Below are positions 18,079 to 27,043 of a stretch of DNA of 64,000 nt, piece after piece. Numbering within the stretch: position 1 is the stretch's first letter; the number at the start of each line of letters is the position of its first letter. Made by a program: the position numbers and the translations under genes. The notes beneath the pieces are model-generated. The model made no database searches and was not told where the DNA came from. It saw only the letters and a list, made by a program, of their open reading frames with translations. The stretch is from JBDTNL01 sp039933785 (lineage in GTDB: Bacteria > Acidobacteriota > Thermoanaerobaculia > Multivoradales > JAGPDF01), in assembly GCA_039933785.1 (NCBI GenBank), contig JBDTNL010000013.1, forward strand, positions 1-64,000. The letters run 5' to 3'.

Positions 18079-18639
18079 ATGGACAAGATCGGCGCGTTGA
18101 CTGCTGAAGCCCCGTCGCTGCCCGCGGCATCCACACGAGGTCCGTCCTTCACTTGGCGCGGCCTGCTCTACGGCGGGCTCACCGTCGGGGTGCTCGATGG
18201 TACCGAGGCCTGTCTGTTTTACGGCGCTTGGCCGAGTCGAGTCTTCCGTTCGGTCGCCGGCGTCTTGATCGGCCGCGAAACCGCGCTCGCGGGCGGACCC
18301 GAGATCCTGACTCTCGGCCTCGCGATGCACTTCACGGTGGCCTTCAGCATCGTGGCCGTGTACTTGCTGCTCAGTCGCGCTCTGCCGGCACTGCACAGAT
18401 ACGCGGTCCCGGTCGGCATGGTGTACGGACTGTGCGCGCTCTACGCGATGCAGTGGATCGTGGTTCCGGCGATGCGGGGCCAACCCAATTCGCAGCTCTG
18501 GCCTGAGATCATCAACGGCATTCTGGGGCACATGTTCCTCGTCGGCCTGCCGGCGGCTCTGTGGGCGCGGTGGGCTTACAACAAGAGGAAGCAGGCTGCC
18601 ACGATGAGCGTCGGCGCCAGCGCTCCGGCGAACAGATAG
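18079..18639 (+). CDS. four-helix integral membrane protein of unknown function
   Basis: A 186-residue protein with four predicted membrane helices (about residues 27-49, 75-97, 107-130 and 140-163) and short polar ends. No family motif is recognised. Its 3' end overlaps that of the convergent antiporter gene by 64 bases, an unusually long antisense overlap for real coding genes. Codon usage and the clear hydrophobic pattern still support it. Confidence 0.65.
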   Translation: MDKIGALTAEAPSLPAASTRGPSFTWRGLLYGGLTVGVLDGTEACLFYGAWPSRVFRSVAGVLIGRETALAGGPEILTLGLAMHFTVAFSIVAVYLLLSRALPALHRYAVPVGMVYGLCALYAMQWIVVPAMRGQPNSQLWPEIINGILGHMFLVGLPAALWARWAYNKRKQAATMSVGASAPANR

Positions 18640-20069
18640 ACCGGCGACAGCCCGTCATGGAAGTAGCGTTGGAGCGCCGACTGACCGGCGGGGTTGGGCG
18701 CGTTGGCGATGACGGTGAGCCCGCCGCCGGTGACCGCGCCGGCCACCACCGCATACTGACGCGCGGCGTCGAACCCCGGCACGAGTGAAGCGAGGTAAGT
18801 GATCGCCGCGTTGTCGTTGAACGCGGTGAGCACGGTCGAGCCGATCATCAACGGCAGCGCCGCGAGCTGGCTCAGGACCGGAGCGATCCACCATTGCTGC
18901 AGCGAACCGTGCACGACGAGACCGGCGAGGAAGAAGCCGACGAGCAGCGGTGAGCGCAGTCTAAGGTCCTCCTGGTGCGGCTCGGTGACCTGGAGCACTC
19001 CGAGGAAGAACAGGAAGCCGCCGATGAACAGCACCGGCACCTGCGCCGTGAACACCGTCCAGGCCAGGAACAGCAGGTGGAGCAGGATGAGCCGCTTCGG
19101 CACCGGCCGCTTCTTGCGCTCGGTGTCGGCATGGTGGGCCTTTGCGGCGAGGCTCGAGAGCTCGCGTCGAAAGATCAGCCAGTAGAGCGCGGTCGAGACC
19201 GTGATTCCGACTACGGCCTTCCAACCGAAGTGCTCGATCATGTGCAGGAAGCCCCAGCCCCACTTGCCCGCCACCATCAGCACCGGCGGCGCCGCGAAGT
19301 GGGTGAGCGTGCCACCCACCGAAACGTTTACGAACAGCAGCCCCACGGTCGCGTAGCGCAGGCGTTGGCTGGGATGGAGCTCGAAGAACTGTCGGCCGAG
19401 CAGGAGCGCGCTGATCACCATCGCCGCGGGTTCGGTGATGAACGAGCCCAGCAGCGGGCCCAGGGTGAGGATCGAGAGCCACCACGCGACCGGCGATCGA
19501 TGCCCGAGGCCCGCGACCGCGCCAATCATGGACTCGGCGAACGCCATGACCGGTCGGGTGGACGAGATCGCCATGATGACGACCACGAACATGGGCTCGG
19601 TGAAGTGCACACCGTGTCCGATCCATCTCTCCGCCATGCTCCAGCCGTGCTTCCAAGTGACGAGCCCGATCAACGGCACCGTCCAGAGGCCAAAGATCGC
19701 CTCGACCTCGCCGAAGAAATGCAGAACCTCGCCCAGCGGGCTGACCGGTGCCGGTTCGCCCGGCCGGTGCGGGTGCCGCGCCGCGTAGCGTTTCTTCACG
19801 CGATGCGCGAGCTCCAGGAACTTCGGCGCCGCGAAGGTGTGCAGTACCGCCATGAGAAAGATGACTGTGGCAATCAGATTGAGCGGCTCGAGCGTGGCGC
19901 GATGCGCCAGCACCTGGCTCAGGTTCATGCCCTCCTCGCCGGTGTAGGCGGAAAGCGGCGGCGGGAAAGTCGAGCCCGGCGAGGCCGTAGCCGCCGCGCC
20001 GTCCGCTAACCCGAGACCGGGCAGGCCAAGGGCCAGAAGGAGGGCGAAGGCTACGCTGCGCGGACGCAT
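18576..20069 (-). CDS. putative Na+/H+ antiporter
   Basis: A 497-residue protein with an N-terminal signal-like segment (VAFALLLALGLPGLGLA) and about 11-12 membrane helices. Characteristic segments include HFFGEVEAIFGLW, MAISSTRPVMAFAE, LLGSFITEPAAMVISALLL, VNVSVGGTLTHFAAPPVL and TAFNDNAAITYLASL. This is the pattern of the putative Na+/H+ antiporter family typified by Pfam Na_H_antiport_2, related to the ion-transporter superfamily with two inverted hairpins. Ion and direction are inferred. It is a single-gene unit facing the membrane protein gene at 18079, with a divergent recN region upstream. Confidence 0.85.
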   Translation of the reverse strand: MRPRSVAFALLLALGLPGLGLADGAAATASPGSTFPPPLSAYTGEEGMNLSQVLAHRATLEPLNLIATVIFLMAVLHTFAAPKFLELAHRVKKRYAARHPHRPGEPAPVSPLGEVLHFFGEVEAIFGLWTVPLIGLVTWKHGWSMAERWIGHGVHFTEPMFVVVIMAISSTRPVMAFAESMIGAVAGLGHRSPVAWWLSILTLGPLLGSFITEPAAMVISALLLGRQFFELHPSQRLRYATVGLLFVNVSVGGTLTHFAAPPVLMVAGKWGWGFLHMIEHFGWKAVVGITVSTALYWLIFRRELSSLAAKAHHADTERKKRPVPKRLILLHLLFLAWTVFTAQVPVLFIGGFLFFLGVLQVTEPHQEDLRLRSPLLVGFFLAGLVVHGSLQQWWIAPVLSQLAALPLMIGSTVLTAFNDNAAITYLASLVPGFDAARQYAVVAGAVTGGGLTVIANAPNPAGQSALQRYFHDGLSPVYLFAGALAPTLIVAACFLLL

Positions 20070-20125
20070 GCTGAGAAGCGAAAGACTAACACCGGCCGTC
20101 TGTTGGGAGATACGCGGACGCCGCC

Positions 20126-20151
20126 GCTGGCTGAGCGTAGCCGAAGCCAGC
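20126..20151. repeat. REP-like palindromic element, copy 1
   Basis: GCTGGCT (20126-20132) and AGCCAGC (20145-20151) flank a 12-base loop GAGCGTAGCCGA. The core CTGAGCnnAGnCGAAg recurs inverted at 20178-20203 with different stems, so this looks like a dispersed intergenic palindrome family. Confidence 0.55.
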
Positions 20152-20177
20152 CAGCGCGATTGCCGAAGCTGCCTTCT

Positions 20178-20203
20178 GTTCCCTTCGACTCGGCTCAGGG
20201 AAC
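20178..20203. repeat. REP-like palindromic element, copy 2 (inverted)
   Basis: GTTCCCT (20178-20184) and AGGGAAC (20197-20203) flank the loop TCGACTCGGCTC, whose complement matches the copy 1 core. A partial third copy (CTTCGACTCAGG) lies near 20249-20260. Stem sequences differ while the loop core is kept, which is typical of bacterial intergenic palindromes. Confidence 0.55.
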
Positions 20204-20269
20204 GGGCTCTCGGTGGATAGCGGACGGTCTCGGCCTCCTTTGCGGCGGCTTCGACTCAGGTACCTTTGA

Positions 20270-20275
20270 TAGATT
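20270..20275 (+). promoter_or_regulatory. -10 box (TAGATT) for recN
   Basis: TAGATT lies 45 bases before ATG 20321 in an otherwise GC-rich intergenic region, giving a leader of about 40 bases. No SOS-type box was found near it. Confidence 0.35.
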
Positions 20276-20320
20276 GCACCATCTGCTTACGGACCTCCTG
20301 CGTCCGAGCGGAAACCTCGC

Positions 20321-22147
20321 ATGCTGCGCGATCTGCATCTGCGGAACCTGGCGGTCCTGGCGAGCGCGGAGGTCGAGTTCGGCCGGGGCTTCAATGTCCT
20401 GACCGGCGAGACCGGCGCTGGCAAATCGATCGTCGTCGATGCCTTGGCATTGCTCGCCGGAGCGCGCTCGAGCACCGATCTGATTCGCAGCGGCGTCGAT
20501 ACCCTGAGCGTCACCGGTGTTTTCCACGTTCCCGGCGCCCCCTGGCGCGAGGCGCTCGAAGCCGCGGGACTGGAAGTCGTCGGCGACGAGCTCGTGGTGC
20601 GTCGCGAGGTCGGCCGCGAGGGCCGCAACCGGGTGTTTCTCAACGATCAGCCCGCGACGCTTCGCCTGCTGACCGATCTGGCGCCGGATCTCCTGCGCAT
20701 CCACGGTCAGCGCGAGGAGCTCGGGCTGGTCGAGCCCGATCTGCAGCGTGCCTGGCTCGATCGCAGCGGCGGCGCCGAAGCCGCGGCCGTTCTCGACCGC
20801 ACCGCCGCTTCATTCGATTGCTATGCGACGCTCGCCGCAAGGCTCGAACGCATCGCGGGAGACGAACGCTTGCGCCGTGAGCGCCTCGATCTGCTGCGTT
20901 TTCAAGCCGCTGAGATCGACGCCGCCAAACCGCAGGCCGGCGAGGAGGAGGCGCTGCGCGCCGAGCGTCAGGTGTTGCGCCACGTCGAAGCGATCACACA
21001 GGGGCTCACCGGCACGCTCGACGGACTCGAGGACGAAGAGGGCGCGGCGCTCGAACGCCTGGCCCATGCGGGGCACCTCCTCGAGGGTATCGCGGACTAC
21101 GAGCCTCAAGCCAGAGCCTGGCAGGCCGAGATCGCGGAATGCCGCATCCGCCTGGTCGAGCTCTCGAGCGCGGTGCGCCACCGCTTGGATCACGTCGAAG
21201 CCGATCCTGGCCGTCTCGACGCGGTCGAGGAACGGCTCTCGGTGCTCGAACGTCTGCTGCGCAAGTACGGGCCGGGCACCGTCGAGATGCTGGCGCGGCG
21301 CGCTGAGATCGCGCGTGAGCTCGACGAGCTCGAGGGCGACGCCAGCGACCGCCTGGGCCTCGAGTCCAAGGTCGCAACGGCGCTGGGCGAGTATCGCGCC
21401 GCGGCGGAGGAGCTCTCGCGGCGACGAGCCGAGTGGGGGCGAGGGCTGGCCGAGAGAGTCCAGGTCGAGTTGCGCGACCTGGCGCTCGAGCGAGCGCAAT
21501 TCGCCGTCGGCCTGAGCGCGCGTCCCCGCCAGGGAAGTCCCCTGATCGTGAAGGGCGAGCCGGTAGAGTTCGCGGCCCACGGCTACGATCAAGTGGTCTT
21601 CGAGCTCAAGGCGAATCCCGGCGAAGAAGCGCGGCCGTTGCAGCGTGCCGCGTCGGGGGGCGAGTTGGCGCGCATCTATCTGGCGTTACAACTGGCGCTC
21701 ACCAGTAGCCAGAAGAGCGCCCCGGCGAATTCCCTTCCGACGATGGTCTTCGACGAGGTCGATACCGGGCTCGGTGGTGCCGAGGCGGCCGCGGTAGGCA
21801 AGAAGCTGCGCCGGCTGGCCGCGCGAGGGCAGATTCTGGCGGTGACCCATCTGCCGCAAGTCGCGAGTCAAGGGCATCTGCAGTTCAGAGTCAGCAAGCG
21901 GGTGGATGAAGGGCGCACCCACGCCACGGTCGCCGAGCTCGGTACCGACGAACGCGTCGCGGAGGTGGCGCGGATGTTGGCTGGAGAGCAGGTGACTTCG
22001 CTTTCGATGTCGCACGCCCGTGAGCTGCTCGACTCGGCGATCGACTCGCCGGGCGACCCGCCGGGCGAGTCCCCCGCCCTTTCTCGTGGCTCCCGAACCG
22101 AACGACCCGCGCGAGCGGCGCGGACCGCGAAGGGGAGTCGGGCTTGA
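20321..22147 (+). CDS. recN: DNA repair protein RecN
   Basis: A 608-residue SMC-like ATPase of double-strand-break repair. The Walker A motif GETGAGKS sits at 29-36. Two long helical arms follow (about 155-370) with a short central region. The C-terminal half carries the ABC signature RAASGGELARIYLAL, Walker B MVFDEVDTGLGG and the H-loop ILAVTHLPQVAS. The last 35 residues are a basic, Pro/Arg-rich tail of unusual composition. It heads a run of closely spaced plus-strand genes; its stop overlaps the TTG start of the Sua5-like gene. Confidence 0.95.
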   Translation: MLRDLHLRNLAVLASAEVEFGRGFNVLTGETGAGKSIVVDALALLAGARSSTDLIRSGVDTLSVTGVFHVPGAPWREALEAAGLEVVGDELVVRREVGREGRNRVFLNDQPATLRLLTDLAPDLLRIHGQREELGLVEPDLQRAWLDRSGGAEAAAVLDRTAASFDCYATLAARLERIAGDERLRRERLDLLRFQAAEIDAAKPQAGEEEALRAERQVLRHVEAITQGLTGTLDGLEDEEGAALERLAHAGHLLEGIADYEPQARAWQAEIAECRIRLVELSSAVRHRLDHVEADPGRLDAVEERLSVLERLLRKYGPGTVEMLARRAEIARELDELEGDASDRLGLESKVATALGEYRAAAEELSRRRAEWGRGLAERVQVELRDLALERAQFAVGLSARPRQGSPLIVKGEPVEFAAHGYDQVVFELKANPGEEARPLQRAASGGELARIYLALQLALTSSQKSAPANSLPTMVFDEVDTGLGGAEAAAVGKKLRRLAARGQILAVTHLPQVASQGHLQFRVSKRVDEGRTHATVAELGTDERVAEVARMLAGEQVTSLSMSHARELLDSAIDSPGDPPGESPALSRGSRTERPARAARTAKGSRA

Positions 22148-22842
22148 TTTCCACCGAAGCGGGTTCGGGAGGCAACGTTGCGACCTGGCGCTTCGGCGAT
22201 TCGGTAGTCGAGCTCGCGGCGGCCGTGGCGCGCGGCATGGTGCTCGCCATCCCGACCGAGTCGAGCTATGGCCTGGGCGTCGATCCGCGGAACCGGAACG
22301 CCGTCGAAACGGTCTACCGCATCAAGCATCGCGAACCGCGCCGGCCTTTGCTGGTCGTCGTGGCCGACGCGGCGCAGCTCGGGGACCTCGGCGTGGACGT
22401 CGAGACCCCTGCCGTTCGCAAGCTGCTCGAGGTGTGGCCGGCGCCGCTCACCGCGGTGCTGCGGGTTCGCGAGGCACTGCCGGCCGGCGCGGGCGAGGCC
22501 ACGCTCGCCGTACGGATACCCGATGACGCGCGTCTGCGCGCGCTGCTCACTGCCGTCGGACCGCTGACCGCGACGAGCGCGAATCTCGCGGGCGAGCCGC
22601 CGCTGTTGGCGCCGCTCGACTTGGCGAGTCTATTGCGCGGCTACGAATCGACGATCGTCGATGCTGGCTCGCTCTCGGGTGGCCCGCCTTCGACTCTCGT
22701 CGATCTGACCGGTGACGCACCGCGTGTATTGCGCGAGGGAAGTTTCTCGGTGGCACGATTCTTGGAGTTGTTCTCATTAAACGATAGTTTGAATTCCACA
22801 ACCCCTGTGGAAGACGTTGCGGAGAACTCATGGCGAAGCTAG
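22144..22842 (+). CDS. L-threonylcarbamoyladenylate synthase (Sua5/YciO/YrdC family)
   Basis: The 232-residue protein makes threonylcarbamoyl-AMP for the t6A modification of ANN-decoding tRNAs. Family landmarks: GMVLAIPTESSYGLGVD (about 36-52), RIKHREPRRPL (about 60-70), WPAPLTAVLR, ATLAVRIPDD, PLTATSANLAGEPP and STIVDAG. It starts with TTG overlapping the recN stop (TTGA). The extreme C-terminus (about 205-232) is AT-rich in its codons and holds a candidate promoter for the next gene. No C-terminal Sua5 domain is present, so it is the short TsaC-like form. Confidence 0.9.
   Translation: MISTEAGSGGNVATWRFGDSVVELAAAVARGMVLAIPTESSYGLGVDPRNRNAVETVYRIKHREPRRPLLVVVADAAQLGDLGVDVETPAVRKLLEVWPAPLTAVLRVREALPAGAGEATLAVRIPDDARLRALLTAVGPLTATSANLAGEPPLLAPLDLASLLRGYESTIVDAGSLSGGPPSTLVDLTGDAPRVLREGSFSVARFLELFSLNDSLNSTTPVEDVAENSWRS
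22762..22790 (+). promoter_or_regulatory. candidate internal promoter before the S55 peptidase gene
   Basis: TTGGAG (22762-22767), a 17-base spacer, then TAGTTT (22785-22790). It lies in a markedly AT-rich patch inside the end of the Sua5-like gene and about 40 bases upstream of ATG 22830. Confidence 0.4.
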
Positions 22843-24818
22843 CTGGATGGGGCGTGCTAGCGCATTGCACAGGATCCTGTGCAATGCGCCGTCCGCCATC
22901 GCGCACGGCGCTCGCCGTTTTGATCCTCGCGCTGTCGATGTCCTCCGGCGCTTTTGCCGCTGCCGTGGCAAGCGATACGGCGGCGCCGATTCTCCCCCTG
23001 TCGGAGATCCGTATCGGTCAGCACGGCTACGGACTTTCGGTGTGGCAGGGCAGCACTCCCGAGCGTTTCGAGGCCGAAGTTCTCGGTGTGATGCGGAATA
23101 CTTCTCCCGAAACGAGCTACATCGTCGCCCGGCTCTCCGGCAAGGATCTCGAGAAGAGCGGCGTCATCGCTGGCATGAGCGGCAGTCCGGTGTACATCGA
23201 CGGCAAGCTGGTCGGCGCGGTCGCGTTCTCGTTCCTGTTCGCGCAGGACGCCATCGCCGGCATCACTCCGATCGAGGCCATGCGCTCACTCGGCCGCTTC
23301 CCGACCGGCGAGCGAACGATCCCGCCGTCCATGCCCGCCGCGAAGAGCACCGACGGAGCCGCCACGACCCTAGCCGCCCAGTTGCGGGAGCAGTTGCTGA
23401 CTATCACCAACCCCGCCACGTCCGCGTCCCGGTTGCAGGAACAGTTGGCGTTGTTGCGCGCTCCAGCGAGTCCGCTGGCGAGCGGAACCGCCTCCGGACT
23501 ACTGTTCGCCGGTGCGGGTTTCGGCGAATCATCGCAGAGCATTCTGCGTCAGGCCTTGGGTGGCCTCGCGGCAGCGGGAGAACCGTCGCCCACGAAAGAA
23601 GCGAACGCCGATCTCGTTCCGGGCGGCGCCGTTGCGGGCATTCTGGTCGATGGCGATCTGAGGCTCGCGGTCACCGGCACGGTCACCGATCGCATCGGCG
23701 ATCAGATCCTCGCCTTCGGTCATCCGTTCCTCGGCTCGGGCCCGATGCGGCTGCCGATGGCTCCCGCCGAAGTCGTCACGATCGTTTCCAGTCGGATCAA
23801 CTCGTTCAAGATCGCGAACTTCGGCAGTCCGATTGGCGCCTTCGACCAGGACCGTTCGGTCGGCGTGCGCGGCCGGATCGGTCTCGCGGCGCCGATGGTG
23901 CCGCTCTCGATCAAGGTCAAAGAGCGTACGTTCCACATGCGGCTCGCCGACGTGCCGGCGCTCCTGCCGCAAATGCTGGCGGTGTCCACGTTGGGCTCGA
24001 TCGACGCCTCCGGCCACGCCAACGGCCCGCTGAATCTGAACCTGGAGGCGCGATTCAAGCTCCGCCACTACGGCGAGCTGCGACTGGCCCAGACCTTCGA
24101 CGGCGACGGGGCGGGTGTCGAGAGTGCGCTTTATCTCCTCGCGGTAGGGGCATTCCTCACCCAGAACCGACTCGCCGACGTCGAGATCGAGAACGTCGAG
24201 GTGACGCTCCAGGTCCGAGACGGAATTCACTCGGCGATGCTGCTCGCGGCGCACGCCGACCATGCGGTCGTCCGACCGGGTGACCGCGTTGGGATCGACC
24301 TCGACTTGCAGGCCTATCGGGACGGCCCTTTCCGTCACGCCCTGGCGGTCACCGTGCCGAGCGATCTACCCAATGGCCGATACTCGCTGCTCATCGGCGA
24401 CGGCGCCAGCGTCGACGCGGCACGACTCGCGTTCGAGAACGCTTCGCCCGAGACGTTCGAGCAGGTCCTGGCGCTGCTCGCGACGCTGCACTCGCGGCGC
24501 GATCTCGTGGTCCTCGGCTTCTCCGCCGCCAAGGGGCTCGAGGTTGCGGGTCAAGCCATGCCGCGCCTGCCCGGCTCGATGCGCGCGGTGTGGGGTGCGG
24601 CGGGCTCGTGGAGCGCGTCGCCCCTGCGCTTCGCGGTGGCCCAGCAGGAAGTCGAAACGCTGGACGTGCCGGTGCTCGGAGCTGTGCGGGTCGATCTCGA
24701 CGTGCGCCGTCGCGAGCCGCTCGATGCCGCCGGCCGGCCGGTGCAGGCCCGCCCGGCAGCGACCACTCCGAAGCCCGGCGCCAATCCAAGGTCCGTTTCC
24801 CAGGGAGATCGTCCATGA
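22830..24818 (+). CDS. SpoIVB-like (S55) peptidase-domain protein, secreted
   Basis: The 662-residue protein has a signal-like segment (TALAVLILALSMSSGAFA), then an S55-type region with GMSGSPVYIDGKL at about 115-127, whose Ser corresponds to the nucleophile of sporulation protease SpoIVB. GDQILAFGHPFLGSG (about 290-304) is the paired conserved motif. A long C-terminal beta-rich region follows. ATG 22830 has GGAG 6 bases upstream; a second in-frame ATG at 22884 lies inside a 30-bp perfect palindrome. In non-sporulating bacteria the role of S55 proteins is unclear, so autoproteolysis or periplasmic signalling are guesses. The stop overlaps the next start (ATGA). Confidence 0.82.
   Translation: MAKLAGWGVLAHCTGSCAMRRPPSRTALAVLILALSMSSGAFAAAVASDTAAPILPLSEIRIGQHGYGLSVWQGSTPERFEAEVLGVMRNTSPETSYIVARLSGKDLEKSGVIAGMSGSPVYIDGKLVGAVAFSFLFAQDAIAGITPIEAMRSLGRFPTGERTIPPSMPAAKSTDGAATTLAAQLREQLLTITNPATSASRLQEQLALLRAPASPLASGTASGLLFAGAGFGESSQSILRQALGGLAAAGEPSPTKEANADLVPGGAVAGILVDGDLRLAVTGTVTDRIGDQILAFGHPFLGSGPMRLPMAPAEVVTIVSSRINSFKIANFGSPIGAFDQDRSVGVRGRIGLAAPMVPLSIKVKERTFHMRLADVPALLPQMLAVSTLGSIDASGHANGPLNLNLEARFKLRHYGELRLAQTFDGDGAGVESALYLLAVGAFLTQNRLADVEIENVEVTLQVRDGIHSAMLLAAHADHAVVRPGDRVGIDLDLQAYRDGPFRHALAVTVPSDLPNGRYSLLIGDGASVDAARLAFENASPETFEQVLALLATLHSRRDLVVLGFSAAKGLEVAGQAMPRLPGSMRAVWGAAGSWSASPLRFAVAQQEVETLDVPVLGAVRVDLDVRRREPLDAAGRPVQARPAATTPKPGANPRSVSQGDRP
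22860..22889. repeat. 30-bp perfect palindrome at the start of the S55 peptidase gene
   Basis: Perfect dyad centred on GGATCC at 22874/22875, with arms 22860-22874 and 22875-22889 (left arm GCGCATTGCACAGGA). It covers codons 11-20 of the gene and includes the alternative ATG 22884. It has no T-run, so a terminator is unlikely. It could be an operator, or an RNA hairpin that chooses between the two starts. Confidence 0.7.
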
Positions 24819-27043
24819 AGAGAAGTCCAGGATCGCCGGCGGCCGCTGTCGCGCTCGCTTGGGTAGGCGGGTTGCTCGGCGCCCTGATCGTCGTCGGCTC
24901 GCTCGAGGCGACCGAAACCAAGGTGTTGCGCGTACAGAGCGCGTCGGCATTCGTCGCCGGCCGTCTCGAGGGCGTGGCCCTCGACCCGCTCGGGGCGCTG
25001 CTGCTCGCCGATCGCATGGACAAGCTCGCCGGCATCGACGAGCCCTTTCTGTTCTCCGCGGCACGCCTACCCGACGGTTGGGTGGTGGGTACCGGAAACT
25101 CGGGCCGCGTGCTCAAGGTCGACGAGCACGGCAAGGTCACCGTGCTATTCCAAGCGCCGGAAGCCGTGGTGTTCGCGCTGTGGAGCGACCCGGACGGCAC
25201 CGTATTCGCAGGCACGTCGCCCAAGGGCAAGGTGTACCGGATCCCGCCGGGCGGCAAGGGCGCGGTGTTTTTCGATCCTCAGGAAATCTACATCTGGAGT
25301 CTCGCGCGCGGCGCCGACGGCGGTTTGCTGGTCGCCACCGGAACGCAGGGCAAGCTCTACCGAGTCGACTCGACCGGCTCCGGCAAGGTGCTCTATGACG
25401 CCGCCGACACGCACCTGCGCGCGCTGCTCGCGTTGCCGTCCGGCGACGTGCTGGTGGGGACGGCGAGTCAGGGGCTGGTGCAACGGGTATCGAAGGACGG
25501 CACGGCGCGGACCCTGTTCGACGCCGGCGGCCGTGAAGTGGTGGCGTTCACCGCGGCGCCCGATGGAACGATGTACGCGGCGGTGGCCTCGTCCGAGTCC
25601 GGCCTGCCCGAAGCCGATCTTCTCGCCATGCAGGCGCAGGCGATGCAGCAGCAGGTCCAGGGTTCCGCCGGCCCCGGTGGCGCACCCGGCGCCACGGGGG
25701 GACCGGGCAGCGCCACGGTGACCGTGACGCCGCAAGATGGCGCCGCGAAGACGTCGCGCAGCGAAGTGTTCCGCATCTCGCCGAGCGGAGTCGTCGAGAG
25801 TGTTTGGGCTTTCACCGACGACACCGTCTACAGCATGGTCTGGGCGCGCGGCCGGCTGTGGGTCGGCACCGGTCTCGAAGGCAAGATCTTCAGCTACAAC
25901 GCCGCCAGCGCCAGGATGGTGCTGGAGAAGGATGCCGACGAGCGCCAGATCATGGCGCTCTGGATCGAACCGGCCTCGCAGCGCCTGATGTACGCGGCGA
26001 CCAACGCCGCGGCGCTCTATCGCTCGACCGGCGAGTCCGAGCGTCATGGTACCTACACCAGCCCCGCGCTCGACGCCGCTCAGGTGGCGCGCTTCGGCGT
26101 GCTGCGCTGGCGTGGCGACCTGCCCCGCGGGGCGACGGCGCGTTTCTCGGTCCGCACCGGTGTGAGCGCCGAGCCCGATCGCACGTGGTCGGCCTGGAGC
26201 GAAGGCAGCAGTGAGCGCGAGATCTCGCTCGCCGATTTGCCGCCGGCGCGCTATCTGCAATGGCGCGTCGAGCTCGGCTCGGCGGGCGATGCTTCGCCTC
26301 GCATTACCGCCGTCGAAGCCTCCTTCCGACATCTCAATCTGCGGCCGCGGCTCACCAAGTTCGTGGCGCTCGATCCGGGTGAGGTGGTCGTGCCGGCGAA
26401 TTTCAATCCCGGCGCGCAGATCTTCGAGCCCACGCACGCGGCGAAGGATGGGATGTTCACTACCCTGCAGCCCGCGACCGGAGTGAGCGACGCTTCGAAA
26501 ACAGTCTGGAAGAAGGGGTACAGAACGCTGCGCTGGGAGGCGAGCGACGCCAACGACGACACGCTCTCCTACACGCTCGAGTTTCGCCGCGAGGGTAACG
26601 CGGAGGGCTTTTTGCCGATGGCCCAGGAGCTCGTCGACACGTGGTACAGCTTCGATGAGACGGCGCTTCCCGATGGCGCCTACCGGTTCCGGTTGCGAGC
26701 GTCCGACCGCAAGGGCAATCCCGACGAGGCGCTGGAGGCCGAACAGGTGAGCGAGCCCGTGGTGGTCGACGCCACGCCGCCGCGTCTGGCCTCGGTTGCC
26801 TGGGAAGGCAAGCGCATTCGGGTCATCGTCGAGGATGCGCTCAACCCCGTCCGTTCGGCCGAAGTGAGCCTCGACGGTGGCATGTGGCGGCCGGCGAGGG
26901 CCGTCGACGGACTGCTCGACGGCCGACGCGAGGCCTTGGTGATCGACCTTCCGACGCCGCCCAGGCTAGTGGTCTTGCGGGTTATGGACGCGGCCTATAA
27001 CGTCGCGACATTCGAGTTGCCGACCAAGGGAGAATCGCAATGA
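24815..27043 (+). CDS. secreted beta-propeller protein with C-terminal FN3-like domains
   Basis: The 742-residue protein starts with a signal segment (AAVALAWVGGLLGALIVVGSLEA). Repeats of the type PDGTVFAGTSPKGKVYRI, PSGDVLVGTASQGLVQRV and GRLWVGTGLEGKIFSY (about 80-400) indicate a beta-propeller. A Gly/Ala/Gln-rich insert sits at about 265-305. The C-terminal third has TWSAWSEG and DTLSYTLEFRREG segments typical of fibronectin/Ig-like domains. It is probably an extracytoplasmic binding or sensing protein; ligand unknown. ATG 24815 overlaps the S55 stop, and its stop overlaps coaD, so all three are translationally coupled. Confidence 0.8.
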   Translation: MKRSPGSPAAAVALAWVGGLLGALIVVGSLEATETKVLRVQSASAFVAGRLEGVALDPLGALLLADRMDKLAGIDEPFLFSAARLPDGWVVGTGNSGRVLKVDEHGKVTVLFQAPEAVVFALWSDPDGTVFAGTSPKGKVYRIPPGGKGAVFFDPQEIYIWSLARGADGGLLVATGTQGKLYRVDSTGSGKVLYDAADTHLRALLALPSGDVLVGTASQGLVQRVSKDGTARTLFDAGGREVVAFTAAPDGTMYAAVASSESGLPEADLLAMQAQAMQQQVQGSAGPGGAPGATGGPGSATVTVTPQDGAAKTSRSEVFRISPSGVVESVWAFTDDTVYSMVWARGRLWVGTGLEGKIFSYNAASARMVLEKDADERQIMALWIEPASQRLMYAATNAAALYRSTGESERHGTYTSPALDAAQVARFGVLRWRGDLPRGATARFSVRTGVSAEPDRTWSAWSEGSSEREISLADLPPARYLQWRVELGSAGDASPRITAVEASFRHLNLRPRLTKFVALDPGEVVVPANFNPGAQIFEPTHAAKDGMFTTLQPATGVSDASKTVWKKGYRTLRWEASDANDDTLSYTLEFRREGNAEGFLPMAQELVDTWYSFDETALPDGAYRFRLRASDRKGNPDEALEAEQVSEPVVVDATPPRLASVAWEGKRIRVIVEDALNPVRSAEVSLDGGMWRPARAVDGLLDGRREALVIDLPTPPRLVVLRVMDAAYNVATFELPTKGESQ

